A stretch of DNA of 64,000 bases, from contig NZ_JARKMX010000008.1 of the NCBI RefSeq assembly GCF_029360705.1, positions 3,851,479-3,915,478 of the forward strand, given 5' to 3'. The notes beneath the pieces are model-generated. The model ran no database searches, was not told where the DNA came from, and saw nothing but the letters and a program-made list of their open reading frames with translations. Origin of the DNA: Paraflavitalea pollutisoli (GTDB taxonomy: Bacteria; Bacteroidota; Bacteroidia; Chitinophagales; Chitinophagaceae). Below, piece after piece: positions 18,546-28,013 of this stretch. Numbering within the stretch: position 1 is the first letter of the stretch; each line of letters opens with the position of its first letter. A program made the position numbers and the translations under genes.

Positions 18546-19920
18546 GTAGCGGCAACTCGAGCGTAAAGGCCGAGCCCTTACCCAATACGCTTTCTACTTT
18601 GATCTTACCATGGTGGGCGTCGACGATGGTTTTCACATAACTGAGCCCCAGGCCAAAGCCTTTTACATTGTGGATGTTGCCGGTATGTGCCCGGTAGAAT
18701 TTTTCAAAGATGCGGCGCACCGTTTCCTTGCTCATACCGATGCCATTATCCTCTATGCGGATCACAAGGTTCTTGCTGGTACTGTGCGTAGTGATCTTGA
18801 GAATCAGATTCTCCTTGGAGTATTTCACCGCGTTGTCGATCAGGTTGGAGATCAGGTTGCGGAAATGCACCGGATCGGCCTCGATCGCATCCTGGCGGGC
18901 ACTCAGGTTCAGGTCGGCCTCGCCGTTCTTATCTGCCAGTTGCAGAATATAATTGTCGATGATCTCATGAATGAGGTCATGCACATGAATAGGCTGCTTG
19001 TTCAGCTGCAACTCCTGCCGGTCCATCACCGCGGCCTGCAGAATCGTCTCCACGTGTTTGTTCATCCGCTTGTTCTCTTCCTTGATGATACCACTGAAGT
19101 AGTCCATCTTGGTGCGGTCCTGCAACACCTTATCGTTGCGTAGTGCATCCACCGCCAACGATATCGTCGCCAGGGGCGTTTTGAACTCGTGCGTCATGTT
19201 GTTGATAAAATCATTCTTGATCTCACTCAGCTTTTTCTGACGCAACAATGCCGCCACGGTAATATAGAAAGCCGCAATGATCATGATGGTAAAGAATACC
19301 GCTCCTACGATCATCCACTGCATCTGCTGCAGGATGATCTTGCGGATGTCTGGCACAATAACGATCATATTTTCCTCCGGCACCAGGTTCTCGAGGTCAC
19401 TGCCACTGGGGGGAGAGAAATAATAGACGAATACCAGGTTTTTGCCGGTGGCTGTATCGATGTCTTCTGCTGCCTTCATAAAGCCCCTCGACTTCAGCTC
19501 GTACGACATGAGGTTCACATTGGAGTTGACGGCAAATTCAAACTTTAGCTTATTCAGTTGCTGGGCATCGAATGCTTTGCGCAACTTCTCTTCTACTTCA
19601 AATTCTGTAAACTTTTGAGCGATGGTAGGCGGCTTCATCAGCTCCATCTGGAATTGCTCGGAAGGCCAGTTGAAATTGGGCTTGGTGCGGTAGTTCTTCA
19701 AGGAAGGCAAGGTGCCTTTCTGCTCCATCAAGGTTTTACCCACGGCATCCATAGCCCGGGTCATTTTATACTTGAAATCTTCCTGCTTGTCGACAAGCAT
19801 GGTGTTCAGCCAGTTGTATTGAACATAAATGGTCCCGATCAGCGACAGACTGATCAGTACAATGATGATGGGAAATATTTTCCGTAGTTGCAACTGATAT
19901 GATTTTAACGCCACGTCCAT
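18496..19920 (-). CDS. Sensor histidine kinase (orphan)
   Basis: Membrane sensor kinase of 474 aa. Transmembrane helix 1 is at about 14-33, a periplasmic domain (34-200) has no recognised fold, and transmembrane helix 2 is at about 201-225. The HisKA box NNMTHEFKTPL has phospho-acceptor H244. The HATPase domain has the N-box (NLISNLIDNAVKYS), G1 (EDNGIGMS) and G2 (GFGLGLSYVK). No response regulator gene lies nearby, so the partner is unknown. It converges on queA with a 50-bp coding overlap. Confidence 0.93.
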   Translation of the reverse strand: MDVALKSYQLQLRKIFPIIIVLISLSLIGTIYVQYNWLNTMLVDKQEDFKYKMTRAMDAVGKTLMEQKGTLPSLKNYRTKPNFNWPSEQFQMELMKPPTIAQKFTEFEVEEKLRKAFDAQQLNKLKFEFAVNSNVNLMSYELKSRGFMKAAEDIDTATGKNLVFVYYFSPPSGSDLENLVPEENMIVIVPDIRKIILQQMQWMIVGAVFFTIMIIAAFYITVAALLRQKKLSEIKNDFINNMTHEFKTPLATISLAVDALRNDKVLQDRTKMDYFSGIIKEENKRMNKHVETILQAAVMDRQELQLNKQPIHVHDLIHEIIDNYILQLADKNGEADLNLSARQDAIEADPVHFRNLISNLIDNAVKYSKENLILKITTHSTSKNLVIRIEDNGIGMSKETVRRIFEKFYRAHTGNIHNVKGFGLGLSYVKTIVDAHHGKIKVESVLGKGSAFTLELPLLKNQPVAETTDTHLHS

Positions 19921-20193
19921 TACCTGCCTATTCCTCGAGAGCCGTCGTTAATCGTCAATTTTCTCAGCAGACAATTTTCAATCGGCAAATGTACTAAACA
20001 GGCTACAGAACCACTGCCAGTAAGGGTTCGGGCGTTTGTATTTAACTAACTTTTATCAAGATCCGAGGTATAATTCCCCGATTCATCCGTCGGCTTCGTG
20101 CCGCCGGGCTGCTAACTTATGAAGTTTTGTGTAACGATTCCCTTTTTTTGAACAATCATTTTGCCAGCAGCAAATAAGTCTTAATTTAGGAAT

Positions 20194-20745
20194 ATGATAA
20201 AACCGGGACCTGGAACGTTGTTGATCGCAGAGCCTTTTTTGAAAGACCCCAACTTCATGCGCACGGTGGTTTTTCTCTGCGACCACCAGGAGGAAGGCAG
20301 TTTCGGCTTTGTCATCAACCGCGCTTACGAGCACACGCTGAACGAGTTAATGAACAACCTGGATGAACTGAAGTTGCCCGTTTTCTATGGTGGTCCTGTA
20401 CAGATGGACACCATTCATTTCCTTCACCAATACCCTACGCTCATTCCTGGTAGCTTCGAAGTGCAGGATGGTATTTACTGGGGAGGCGATTTTGAAACCG
20501 CCATCCAACACATCCGGGAAGGTTCCATCGATACCAGCAAGATCCGCTTTTTCATCGGCTATTCCGGCTGGGGCAGCGGCCAGCTCAATGATGAGCTCAA
20601 GGAGAATTCCTGGCTTACGGCAGAAGCCAACCAGAAGCTGGTCTTCCACCGCAATACGGCCGAGATCTGGAAAGACGCCCTCAAACTGCTCGGAGGCGAT
20701 TATGAAATGATGGCCAATTTCCCCATCGATCCACAATTGAATTAA
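20194..20745 (+). CDS. YqgE/AlgH family protein (DUF179)
   Basis: Protein of 183 aa. The family pattern is clear: PGTLLIAEPFLKDPNFMRTV near the start, then FLCDHQEEGSFGFVINR, FYGGPVQMDTIHFLH and FFIGYSGWGSGQLNDEL. The biochemical role of this family is not established. It stands alone, between the histidine kinase (divergent) and a strong terminator 32 bp downstream. Confidence 0.93.
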   Translation: MIKPGPGTLLIAEPFLKDPNFMRTVVFLCDHQEEGSFGFVINRAYEHTLNELMNNLDELKLPVFYGGPVQMDTIHFLHQYPTLIPGSFEVQDGIYWGGDFETAIQHIREGSIDTSKIRFFIGYSGWGSGQLNDELKENSWLTAEANQKLVFHRNTAEIWKDALKLLGGDYEMMANFPIDPQLN

Positions 20746-20776
20746 TGCTGGCCTGATCACCAGCTCTCAGATACCC

Positions 20777-20813
20777 AAAGCGGTTGTATCGATGCGATAC
20801 AATCGCTTTTTAT
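20777..20813 (+). terminator. Rho-independent terminator after the YqgE gene
   Basis: AAAGCGGTTGTATCG, a 3-nt loop ATG, then CGATACAATCGCTTT form a 15-bp stem with one G-U pair, followed by TTA. The A/T ends make it usable in both directions. Confidence 0.85.
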
Positions 20814-20873
20814 TTGGTGCCATGGTAGAAACACGTGACTGAATTTACCAGACTGCCAGTTGCTGCCTTTTTC

Positions 20874-20905
20874 AAAAAACGAGGCCCCGCCACCAGGGCG
20901 AGGCC
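20874..20905 (-). terminator. Rho-independent terminator after the beta-barrel gene
   Basis: On the minus strand GGCCTCGCC, loop CTGGT and GGCGGGGCC form a 9-bp GC-rich stem followed by TCGTTTTTT. It lies about 36 bp past the stop of the gene at 20942. Confidence 0.85.
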
Positions 20906-20941
20906 TTCTCTCATCAAACTTTCAGCACCAGAAAAATATTG

Positions 20942-21562
20942 TTACTGCAGGGGAAATTTGACACCCACACCGGCGCCCCAGTTGCTCACGCCTTGCAGTT
21001 CGTTGTAGTCGATCGGCATATAGTTGTAGTCGGCCCGTACAGTAATACCTGCCGGTCCGCCTTTTCGGAACGGAATAAATACCCCCGCTTCGGGACGCGC
21101 CGCAAAACCAAACTTGGTGGCGCTGCTGCCAAACTCGCCGAGGTATTGGCGATACAGGATGAGGTTACCACCCACACCCACACCGACATAGGGTTGCACC
21201 ACCGCACCAGGCGTAAAATTGTATTGTGCCTGCGCCAGGATTGGAATAGTTTGTACCGAATTGGTCAACACTGCCGAGATATCACCACCATCTTCCAGTT
21301 TGTATACCTGACGGGGATATTTTTGATAGAAGTCCTGGAAACCTGTTCCCAGGCCCACGGAGATCTTATCGTTGATACCATAAAGCAGGCTGGCGGCCCA
21401 GGAGCGATAGGACGTTTTATTGACCACATCCTTGAAATCACCTACCGGCGTATTGATCGAATAATTGATGTTGAGGTTCAAGCGACCGTATTGAGCGCTG
21501 GCAGTACCGGCAGCTAATAAACCCACCACGAGTACCGCAAATATCTTATAAGAGGTTTTCAT
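20942..21562 (-). CDS. Outer-membrane beta-barrel protein
   Basis: Exported protein of 206 aa. A signal peptide (residues 1-23, cleaved after TASA) precedes alternating short beta strands such as GRLNLNINYS, WAASLLYGIN and VVQPYVGVGVGG, ending in GAGVGVKFPLQ. The pattern and size fit an eight-stranded OmpW/OmpA-type porin-like barrel. The ligand is unknown. It follows the DUF4136 lipoprotein gene by 26 bp and is probably co-transcribed with it, ending at the terminator 20874-20905. Confidence 0.82.
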   Translation of the reverse strand: MKTSYKIFAVLVVGLLAAGTASAQYGRLNLNINYSINTPVGDFKDVVNKTSYRSWAASLLYGINDKISVGLGTGFQDFYQKYPRQVYKLEDGGDISAVLTNSVQTIPILAQAQYNFTPGAVVQPYVGVGVGGNLILYRQYLGEFGSSATKFGFAARPEAGVFIPFRKGGPAGITVRADYNYMPIDYNELQGVSNWGAGVGVKFPLQ

Positions 21563-21588
21563 TGTTGATAGCGTTTAGTGTGCAGGAA

Positions 21589-22224
21589 TTATTGATTCGT
21601 CTTGAAGTAACCTGATTGGTCAAACAGCGTGTTGACCTGCCCCGGCGCATTCGCAGCACGGAATACCCCCGACCCACGCACCAGGCCCATCCATACACCT
21701 TCGATCTTTTTGTCGGCACCCGCATCTTTCAGGTCCAGCGCATCGATCGACAGAGCACCTTCCGTAACGGAGTAAGTGCCATAGTACGACGGGAATCCAT
21801 AACCAATGCCGGGATAGCCCCAATAAAAGGGATCATAAAAACCATAATAGCTGCCCCAATAATCCGGATAACTAATGACACCGGTCGAGGTGTTGTAAAT
21901 ACGGCTGACGTTGATACCGAGATCGGGTTGCTGACTTTTGTTCACCAGCGTATAGCCCTGTTGCTGCAGCCTGCTTTTCAACGCAGCGATGATAGCTATA
22001 TCATAATCGGACACTGCTTTTCCTTCGAGGCGGTTATTGGAAATCACCGCTACCGAATCTACGATGCTGAAGGTTTTATAACTGGCAAAAGAAGCAGTAC
22101 TATCATAGTTGGTGATATAAATCCTGCTCTCTCCTTCCGTAAGATTATTCAAAGGTTCTTTGGTACAACTACCCAACAATCCAAGCGAGGCAACTGCACT
22201 GATCGTTAATAGGACGTTTTTCAT
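21589..22224 (-). CDS. DUF4136 lipoprotein
   Basis: Exported lipoprotein of 211 aa with a lipobox LLGSC at residues 16-20. The DUF4136 pattern is visible: FASYKTFSIVDS, a stretch ending AALKSRLQQQGYT, a Tyr/Gly/Pro-rich middle (SYYGFYDPFYWGYPG) and GALSIDALDLKDAG. Function is unknown. It is the first gene of a two-gene unit with the outer-membrane barrel protein. GAGGAG lies about 18 nt before the ATG. Confidence 0.85.
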   Translation of the reverse strand: MKNVLLTISAVASLGLLGSCTKEPLNNLTEGESRIYITNYDSTASFASYKTFSIVDSVAVISNNRLEGKAVSDYDIAIIAALKSRLQQQGYTLVNKSQQPDLGINVSRIYNTSTGVISYPDYWGSYYGFYDPFYWGYPGIGYGFPSYYGTYSVTEGALSIDALDLKDAGADKKIEGVWMGLVRGSGVFRAANAPGQVNTLFDQSGYFKTNQ

Positions 22225-22340
22225 TGTGTTGATGTTTACTCCTCTATTGACGAAAAATAAGGTGCCACGGTTGAGTAGGGGAACATACTTAACACCGCTA
22301 TAACATTCATTAAAAGGCGGTTAAAAAGGCGATGCAATTG

Positions 22341-22447
22341 GGGAAAGAAGGCAACAAGACAGCAAGGGATGAAAGGCAAATGGGCAATAAGGCATCGAGG
22401 CGAGGGAAGAGAGTCAATAAAGCAGCGAAGAAAACAAGGATAAAGGC
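22341..22447 (+). repeat. Purine-rich GGCAA/GCAACAAG low-complexity stretch
   Basis: The region downstream of the MFS gene is almost pure A/G with regularly spaced C. It contains AAGGCAACAAG at 22348-22358 and variants such as AAGGCAAATGGGCAATAAGG and AAGCAGCGAAG. The same 11-mer, in a 12-mer form, appears twice at 5051-5100. It has no coding or RNA-gene signature. Confidence 0.5.
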
Positions 22448-22452
22448 AAGCG

Positions 22453-23589
22453 TTACGATTTAACTTTCCTACACAAAAAGAGGATCACCAGCCCCAGCAA
22501 CGACAACAGCAGCAACGCGATCCGCAAGCCGGTTTGATGGGCAATAAAACCGATCATTGGCGGGCCCACCAGGAAACCCGAGAAACCCACCGTACTCACC
22601 GCCGCGAGCGCAGCACTGGTACTCATTGTAGTCGTTTTGGCACTTAACGTATACACGATCGGGATCACCGTGGCCACACCAAAACCAATCAGCCCAAAAC
22701 CGATGATCACCGATGCCGGGTACGACAGCAAGGTGGCTACCAGCAAACCGATCGTGATCAACACACCATCCAGCAGCAAAGCTCCTTTATATCCCAACCG
22801 CCCAATGACCAGGTCGCCGATCAGCCGTGCCAACGCCATCATACACGCGAAGATCATATACCCTGTCGTGCTGACTTTTTGCACATCATTCAACACCTGC
22901 TTATAATACAGCGAACTCCAGTCGGCCATCGCCCCTTCGCAAATGGCACAACAAAAGCAAATAGCGCCCAGCAACCAAAGTGTTTTATCGGGCAATGCAA
23001 AGATCTTCTGACTACCAGCCGGCTTGCCTTTGCGGATCAGGTAAAAGACCGCAACGGTCGTCACTACGGCAACAATAATAGTCACCATACCGAAATGCTG
23101 TTGGGTGCTCGCCCCGGTCTTCATCGTATAACCGCCCAGCGCAGCACCCGACATGGCCCCTACACTCCATAAACCATGAAAGAAAGACAACAGAGACTTA
23201 TCATACAACTCTTCCTGCACCAGCAAGGCCTGTGTATTCATAGAGATGTTGAGCACATTACCACAAAAGCCGAAGAGAAACAAGGCTACCGACAAGGACA
23301 CCACAGAGTTGCTGTAGCCTATAAACAACAATACCGCAGCATACAAGATGGCAGAGAGATAGTTGATCAACCGGCTACCCACCACGGTCACGGCCCATCC
23401 TGCCAGCGGCAATCCCACCAGAGAGCCCAGGGGCAACATGAACAATACCGCCCCCAGCTCCGCCTCATTGAGGTGAAACTGCTCCTTCACGGCCGGTATA
23501 CGCGATGCCCAGGTCGCAAAAATAAACCCGCATACAAAGAAGAAGCAGGAAGCCGCCACGCGGTGCGTTAAGGGTTTATGATTGCTCAT
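22453..23589 (-). CDS. Major facilitator superfamily transporter (YbjJ-like)
   Basis: Inner-membrane carrier of 378 aa with about 12 hydrophobic segments. I start it at ATG 23589 (MSNHKPLTHR); the frame opens 9 bp upstream at a TTG. FIFATWASRIPAVKEQFHL in TM1 and SFFHGLWSVGAMSGAALG resemble the YbjJ-type MFS subgroup. The substrate cannot be told from sequence. It is a single gene, with a purine-rich repeat directly downstream. Confidence 0.88.
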   Translation of the reverse strand: MSNHKPLTHRVAASCFFFVCGFIFATWASRIPAVKEQFHLNEAELGAVLFMLPLGSLVGLPLAGWAVTVVGSRLINYLSAILYAAVLLFIGYSNSVVSLSVALFLFGFCGNVLNISMNTQALLVQEELYDKSLLSFFHGLWSVGAMSGAALGGYTMKTGASTQQHFGMVTIIVAVVTTVAVFYLIRKGKPAGSQKIFALPDKTLWLLGAICFCCAICEGAMADWSSLYYKQVLNDVQKVSTTGYMIFACMMALARLIGDLVIGRLGYKGALLLDGVLITIGLLVATLLSYPASVIIGFGLIGFGVATVIPIVYTLSAKTTTMSTSAALAAVSTVGFSGFLVGPPMIGFIAHQTGLRIALLLLSLLGLVILFLCRKVKS

Positions 23590-24061
23590 GTAGCGCAAAG
23601 ATAGATCGCCTGGCGATGAGATCGACGAATTGTTGCTGATACCCGGTCCTTGCTATGGAACAAGCGGCCGGCTAGAAAGCCTCCAATATTGTTGCCGCGA
23701 CCCGCTCCCTGCAAAGAAACAGGCTGACGACCAAATATCCGCCAGTATGGCCATGATGCCCGATGGCCTCCAGCTCTATAGCTTTCCCATCATCCCATGG
23801 CCCATCCACCTTTTACGATCACCTGCTGCAGTATTCCCGGTTCATAGATCTACCACCGCTTTCATAGGGATTCTACGACAGCCCTGCAAAACCACTCGAT
23901 TTTGCAGGTATCCGGCAATGATACCCCCCGAAAACGGCATATGGTATAGTAATTGCGAATTTTCAGGCACGTCCCTGATCATCCGTACCGGGATCACCAT
24001 GCAGGTGAAGGCACAGCATGGCAATAATAATCCTGGCTTTTTGACCCAAAAAAGAACCACT
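23590..24061. other. Intergenic region before the secreted hydrolase
   Basis: 472 bp. A plus-strand frame continues upstream of the hydrolase ATG to 23630, but its translation (Cys/Pro-rich, no domain) does not look like protein and it would bury the signal peptide. I see no RNA gene, repeat or consensus promoter here. Confidence 0.5.
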
Positions 24062-25972
24062 ATGAAAACCAGTTTACTCATGGTCTGCCTCTTCGTGTGC
24101 CTATACGCCACAGCACAGCAAGTAGAAAAAAGTCTTATCGCGGCCAACGGCCAACGTATCGGATTTCTGCAGTACACACCCACTGATTACAATCCCCGCG
24201 GTCCCAAATACCCATTGATCATCTTCCTGCATGGAAGAGGACAAATCGGTAACGGCACCACCCAACTCGCCAAGGTAAAAGAAGAGAGTATCCCCAGGTA
24301 CATCAGTGAGGGTCTTACCATGCGCTTTTACTGGAATGGTAAATGGCAAACATTTCTCGTCCTCTCACCCCAACTGAGCAACAGCAGTTTCTGGTATAAT
24401 TTCTATACGGAAGAAATGATCAAATACGCCAAAGCCAACCTGAATGTCGATACCAACCGTATCTCCCTGATGGGCCTTAGCCAGGGTGGTGGCGGTGTGT
24501 GGGACTTTGCCGCCGGCTCCGTGACCAATGGCAGGATGCTCAACGCCATTGCGACCAGCGCTCCTACCTGTCAGTCGAACGATTACTGTAAGGTGGCCAA
24601 TGCCGATCTCCCCCTTTGGGCTTCGCATGCCAAAGGAGATCCGGTGACACAAGCCAATTGTACAGAAGCCATTGTCAACAGCATCAACGGTAGTTGTGGT
24701 GGCGCCGTAAAAGCTTATATGAGCATGTATACGGGCAGCGCACACAATGCCTGGAACAAGGCTTTCAGCTACGACAATAGCCAGCACAACCCCAACGTAT
24801 ACGAATGGCTGTTGGGACAGGATAGAAGCAAACCCATCAACATACGCCCACGGGCCGTTGCCGGCAGCAATATCACCATCTCCAGCAGCACCGGTTATGC
24901 TTTCCTCAGTGGCGCCCGGTCTTCAGACCCGGACGGTCATATTGAAAGATATGTCTGGAAACAAATTGCAGGCCCCATCACCAGCACCGTTGTAACACCG
25001 GTATCCACCCATGGCAACACGCGTATCAACCGTCTTACTACCGCGGGTACCTATACCTACGAACTGACGGCGATCGACGACCGCGCCGATTGGGTCACGG
25101 CTACCGTCAACATCAATGTGGTAGCCGGCACTACGCCCAATATCCCTCCCATTACCGAGGCAGGCGACAACCAGACCATCGAATATGGCAGCGCCACCCT
25201 CCATGGCGGCGACTCGTACGACCCCGACGGCACCACCCTCAGTTATAAATGGACGAAATTGTCGGGACCAGCCACCATCACCTTCTCCAATGATGCAGTC
25301 GCTAATCCCGATATTACCAACCTGCTGGTAGGTACGTATCAATTGCAATTGGAAACTACCGATGCCCTGGGGGCCAAAACCACCGACTTCGTATCGATCA
25401 ATTCATCGGCCGTTCTATTGCCGACACAACTCAGCTTCTTTAAAGGCACTGCCGGCAATGGTCATACCTTACTGACCTGGGCCACGGCGCAGGAGGAAGA
25501 CAACGATCATTTCGATATCGAGCGCAGCCTGGATGGTAAGCAGTATACGACTATCGGTAAAATACCAGGTGCCGGTCGCAGCAGCACCCTGCAACCCTAT
25601 AGCTTCAGCGATCAGCAATCGCCTGTTACCACCACCTATTATCGACTCAAACTGGTGAATGCGCAGGGCGTCACCAGGCAATATTCCGCGGTGATCAGGA
25701 TTGCCGCGACACCAACCAGCACCGTACTGGAATACTACCCCAACCCGGTAAAAGACCAACTGACCCTGCAACTCAACCATGCGGGTAAGGGCCAATTACA
25801 GGTCAGGGTATTGAGCCTCGATGGACGGCTCATTCGCCAGCAACAACAGTACCGTAAGGAAGGATTGAGCACGCTACAATTGGAAACAAAATCACTGAAG
25901 CCCGGCATCTACCTGCTGGAGGTATCGATGGGCGATCAGTTGCATGAGATCAGGAAGTTTGTGAAGCAATAA
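24062..25972 (+). CDS. Secreted alpha/beta-hydrolase with PKD-like domains and T9SS tail
   Basis: Protein of 636 aa starting at ATG 24062, where a signal peptide begins (MKTSLLMVCLFVCLYATAQQ). Residues ~25-250 are an esterase/feruloyl- or PHB-depolymerase-like hydrolase: LIIFLHGRGQ, nucleophile elbow GLSQGG, and a likely catalytic His in GSAHNAW. Two PKD-like beta domains follow (about 260-460, each with SxDPDG). Then comes a domain with LPTQLSFFKG...TWATAQEEDNDHFDIERS. The C-terminal type-A T9SS sorting domain contains EYYPNPVKDQLTLQL. It is predicted to be exported to the cell surface or medium. The true substrate is unknown. Confidence 0.85.
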   Translation: MKTSLLMVCLFVCLYATAQQVEKSLIAANGQRIGFLQYTPTDYNPRGPKYPLIIFLHGRGQIGNGTTQLAKVKEESIPRYISEGLTMRFYWNGKWQTFLVLSPQLSNSSFWYNFYTEEMIKYAKANLNVDTNRISLMGLSQGGGGVWDFAAGSVTNGRMLNAIATSAPTCQSNDYCKVANADLPLWASHAKGDPVTQANCTEAIVNSINGSCGGAVKAYMSMYTGSAHNAWNKAFSYDNSQHNPNVYEWLLGQDRSKPINIRPRAVAGSNITISSSTGYAFLSGARSSDPDGHIERYVWKQIAGPITSTVVTPVSTHGNTRINRLTTAGTYTYELTAIDDRADWVTATVNINVVAGTTPNIPPITEAGDNQTIEYGSATLHGGDSYDPDGTTLSYKWTKLSGPATITFSNDAVANPDITNLLVGTYQLQLETTDALGAKTTDFVSINSSAVLLPTQLSFFKGTAGNGHTLLTWATAQEEDNDHFDIERSLDGKQYTTIGKIPGAGRSSTLQPYSFSDQQSPVTTTYYRLKLVNAQGVTRQYSAVIRIAATPTSTVLEYYPNPVKDQLTLQLNHAGKGQLQVRVLSLDGRLIRQQQQYRKEGLSTLQLETKSLKPGIYLLEVSMGDQLHEIRKFVKQ

Positions 25973-26056
25973 AACAAAAGCCCGGTAAGCAGTGCTTCCC
26001 GGGCCTATACATAAAGTACTTTTTAGATCAATGACATCTCCATGAATGTTGAAATC

Positions 26057-26088
26057 GCCGGGCCGCTTCGAGCGGCCTGGCCTGTTTT
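26057..26088 (+). terminator. Terminator between convergent hydrolase and membrane-protein genes
   Basis: GCCGGGCCGCT, loop TCG and AGCGGCCTGGC form an 11-bp stem with one G-U pair, followed by CTGTTTTAT. It shares the 11-mer ATCGCCGGGCC with the terminator at 32907. Confidence 0.75.
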
Positions 26089-26110
26089 ATGACCAGCCGC
26101 AGGCTCCCTG

Positions 26111-27253
26111 TTATGTGGTGGCCAACCGCTTCTCCGACCGGTTGATCATTTCAAACACCATCGGTATCAATACCAGGATCAACGTCACCAGGTAATAACG
26201 GCTTTCGCCGGCCTGGGTACTCACAAAATGCAGTCCGATCCAGCAAGGCAGCAACAACACCGACCAAACCCGCAACAACATCGAGAGATGGCGGAAGCAG
26301 AACAACCATGCCAGTGGCAGAAAACCCAACACACCATACATCTCGATGATGGTTTGCACACCGTACCGTCCTGTAGTATTGAATTTGATTAGGTCCCAGC
26401 CAAAATGCATACCGGTCTCTTCCACCATGCCCGTAGGCCTGAATCCGTAGTGCATACGGATCGCGATGAAGATCGCAAAGAACGCCACCAGTGATACCGC
26501 CGTAATGACCCAGGTGCGCACGGCGGGAGTATGTAACCAGGATATACCCAGCAGCCCTTTTTTATTGGCAGGATATACGGCCGCCGCCACGAAATACAGG
26601 CCAGGAATCAACAACGCCGTTTCGCGGTTGAGTATGCCGATGATCGTGATCGGCAATATCCACCAGGCATTGCCCTTGTACAAAACCAGGCAAGCCATCC
26701 ATAAGAATAGTGTCAGATCGACGTAGGTATTGAGTGAGAGATCAGCATTGTACACCCCATTGCCCATCGCCAGCGATACCAGGAAAATGCCGAGCATATT
26801 GAGCCATTTGTTGCGGGTATAGTACGCAAAAATGCAAAAGGCAAACAGGTAAATGAATATATTGAACAACACGCGGTACCCCGCATAGATCATGGTGGTG
26901 ATCAATCCATCCTTACTGGAAGTCACTTCCTTGAATGCATCGGAAGGCCCTTCTATGGTGGCATGGCTTTCCAGGTGAAGAACAGACTCCAGGGGAATCA
27001 CTTTGTCGACCGTATGATCGTACACCCACCTGGTGCCTTCGACCAGATAGGGGCAAAACACGCGGTATTGCCAGGGGTTGAAAAATGGCGATTTACCATC
27101 CATGAAAGCTTCATGGCGGGAGTATTGAAACATGCCCAAACCATGGTCGAAGTTGCGGTGCACCGGAAACACGGATGCTATGAGTATACTGACAATCAGC
27201 ACCAGCTTCTTGTACCAGGGGCCACGCCAGACAGCCAATAAGGGTTGAAACAT
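26111..27253 (-). CDS. Polytopic membrane protein, possible glycosyltransferase
   Basis: Protein of 380 aa with about nine hydrophobic segments and no export signal beyond the first helix. The first outside loop (RNFDHGLGMFQYSRHEAFMDGKS) carries Asp, His and Arg residues followed by NPWQYRVFCPYL. This layout resembles polyprenyl-phosphate-dependent (GT-C-like) transferases, but I cannot assign a family with confidence. It lies 166 bp downstream of the HAD/SDR/DprE1/UbiA unit on the same strand, so a role as acceptor transferase for that pathway is an inference from context. Confidence 0.6.
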   Translation of the reverse strand: MFQPLLAVWRGPWYKKLVLIVSILIASVFPVHRNFDHGLGMFQYSRHEAFMDGKSPFFNPWQYRVFCPYLVEGTRWVYDHTVDKVIPLESVLHLESHATIEGPSDAFKEVTSSKDGLITTMIYAGYRVLFNIFIYLFAFCIFAYYTRNKWLNMLGIFLVSLAMGNGVYNADLSLNTYVDLTLFLWMACLVLYKGNAWWILPITIIGILNRETALLIPGLYFVAAAVYPANKKGLLGISWLHTPAVRTWVITAVSLVAFFAIFIAIRMHYGFRPTGMVEETGMHFGWDLIKFNTTGRYGVQTIIEMYGVLGFLPLAWLFCFRHLSMLLRVWSVLLLPCWIGLHFVSTQAGESRYYLVTLILVLIPMVFEMINRSEKRLATT

Positions 27254-27419
27254 ATTTACGGTTGTTTTAATCCGGTAATATGGCTTTCAGGGAGGAAAAT
27301 GGACTGGGATAAATGATAATGACTGCAGTGCCCTTAGGTTCAGTCAGGATGCTTGAACCAGCACTCGTTACTGTGTAGATCCTTCCGTACAAGCTGTGCA
27401 CCACCAACCGCCGGTTGCC

Positions 27420-28013
27420 TTAACGAAAGGGCTGGTAAAATGCATGATCGGCCAATGCCAGCATGGGCTTGTCGCCACTGGTATCGCCATAACAATAGAT
27501 GCCTTTGTACTGGGAGAGGTCGTATACTTCCCGGATACGACGCACCTTTTCTTCCCCGTGGCAGTTGGTACCGTTGATCCTGCCGGTTACCTTTCCGTTT
27601 ACGACCTCCAGGCGCGTACCCATCAGCCCTACCTGCATCTTTTCGCACCAGGGGCGCAGCCAGTCTTCGGCAGAAGCAGATACCACGACGATCTCGGCAC
27701 CTGACTGCTTCAGCTTGTCGATCTCCGTCAGTGCCTTGGGGCGAATCAGCGCAGGCAGCGCCTCTGCCGCAAACTGCTCACAGTAGGTTTTGAAGTCTTC
27801 TACCTTCATACCGCCAAAGAACCATTGCCAAATCTTCTGTTTGGCCGCCTGGTTCGACATGAGCCCCAGTTTCATCATCACCAGGTAAGGGCTGTGCAAC
27901 AGAAAGCCCATGTAGAACTTAGCATTCCCATGCCGGAATTTGATGATCTCCAGCAGGGTATCCTTGGTGGTAATGGTACCATCGAAATCGAAAAAGGCGA
28001 TAGGCTTACTCAA
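27420..28013 (-). CDS. HAD-superfamily IB phosphatase
   Basis: Protein of 197 aa. HAD motif I is FFDFDGT (D9, D11), motif II is VVSAS, and motif IV is GDTSGDKP (D177, D181). The helical cap is that of the SerB-like subfamily IB. The start is TTG 28013, whose last two bases form the TGA stop of the SDR gene (TTGA), a classic coupled arrangement. In the neighbouring pathway the expected job is removal of the 5-phosphate from a polyprenyl-phosphoryl-ribose 5-phosphate; this is inference. Phosphoserine phosphatase-like activity is the alternative. Confidence 0.85.
   Translation of the reverse strand: MSKPIAFFDFDGTITTKDTLLEIIKFRHGNAKFYMGFLLHSPYLVMMKLGLMSNQAAKQKIWQWFFGGMKVEDFKTYCEQFAAEALPALIRPKALTEIDKLKQSGAEIVVVSASAEDWLRPWCEKMQVGLMGTRLEVVNGKVTGRINGTNCHGEEKVRRIREVYDLSQYKGIYCYGDTSGDKPMLALADHAFYQPFR

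Noticed and set aside
23630-24061. N-terminal extension of the secreted hydrolase
   Set aside because: A signal peptide starts at ATG 24062. The upstream 144 codons have a non-coding composition and would prevent export.
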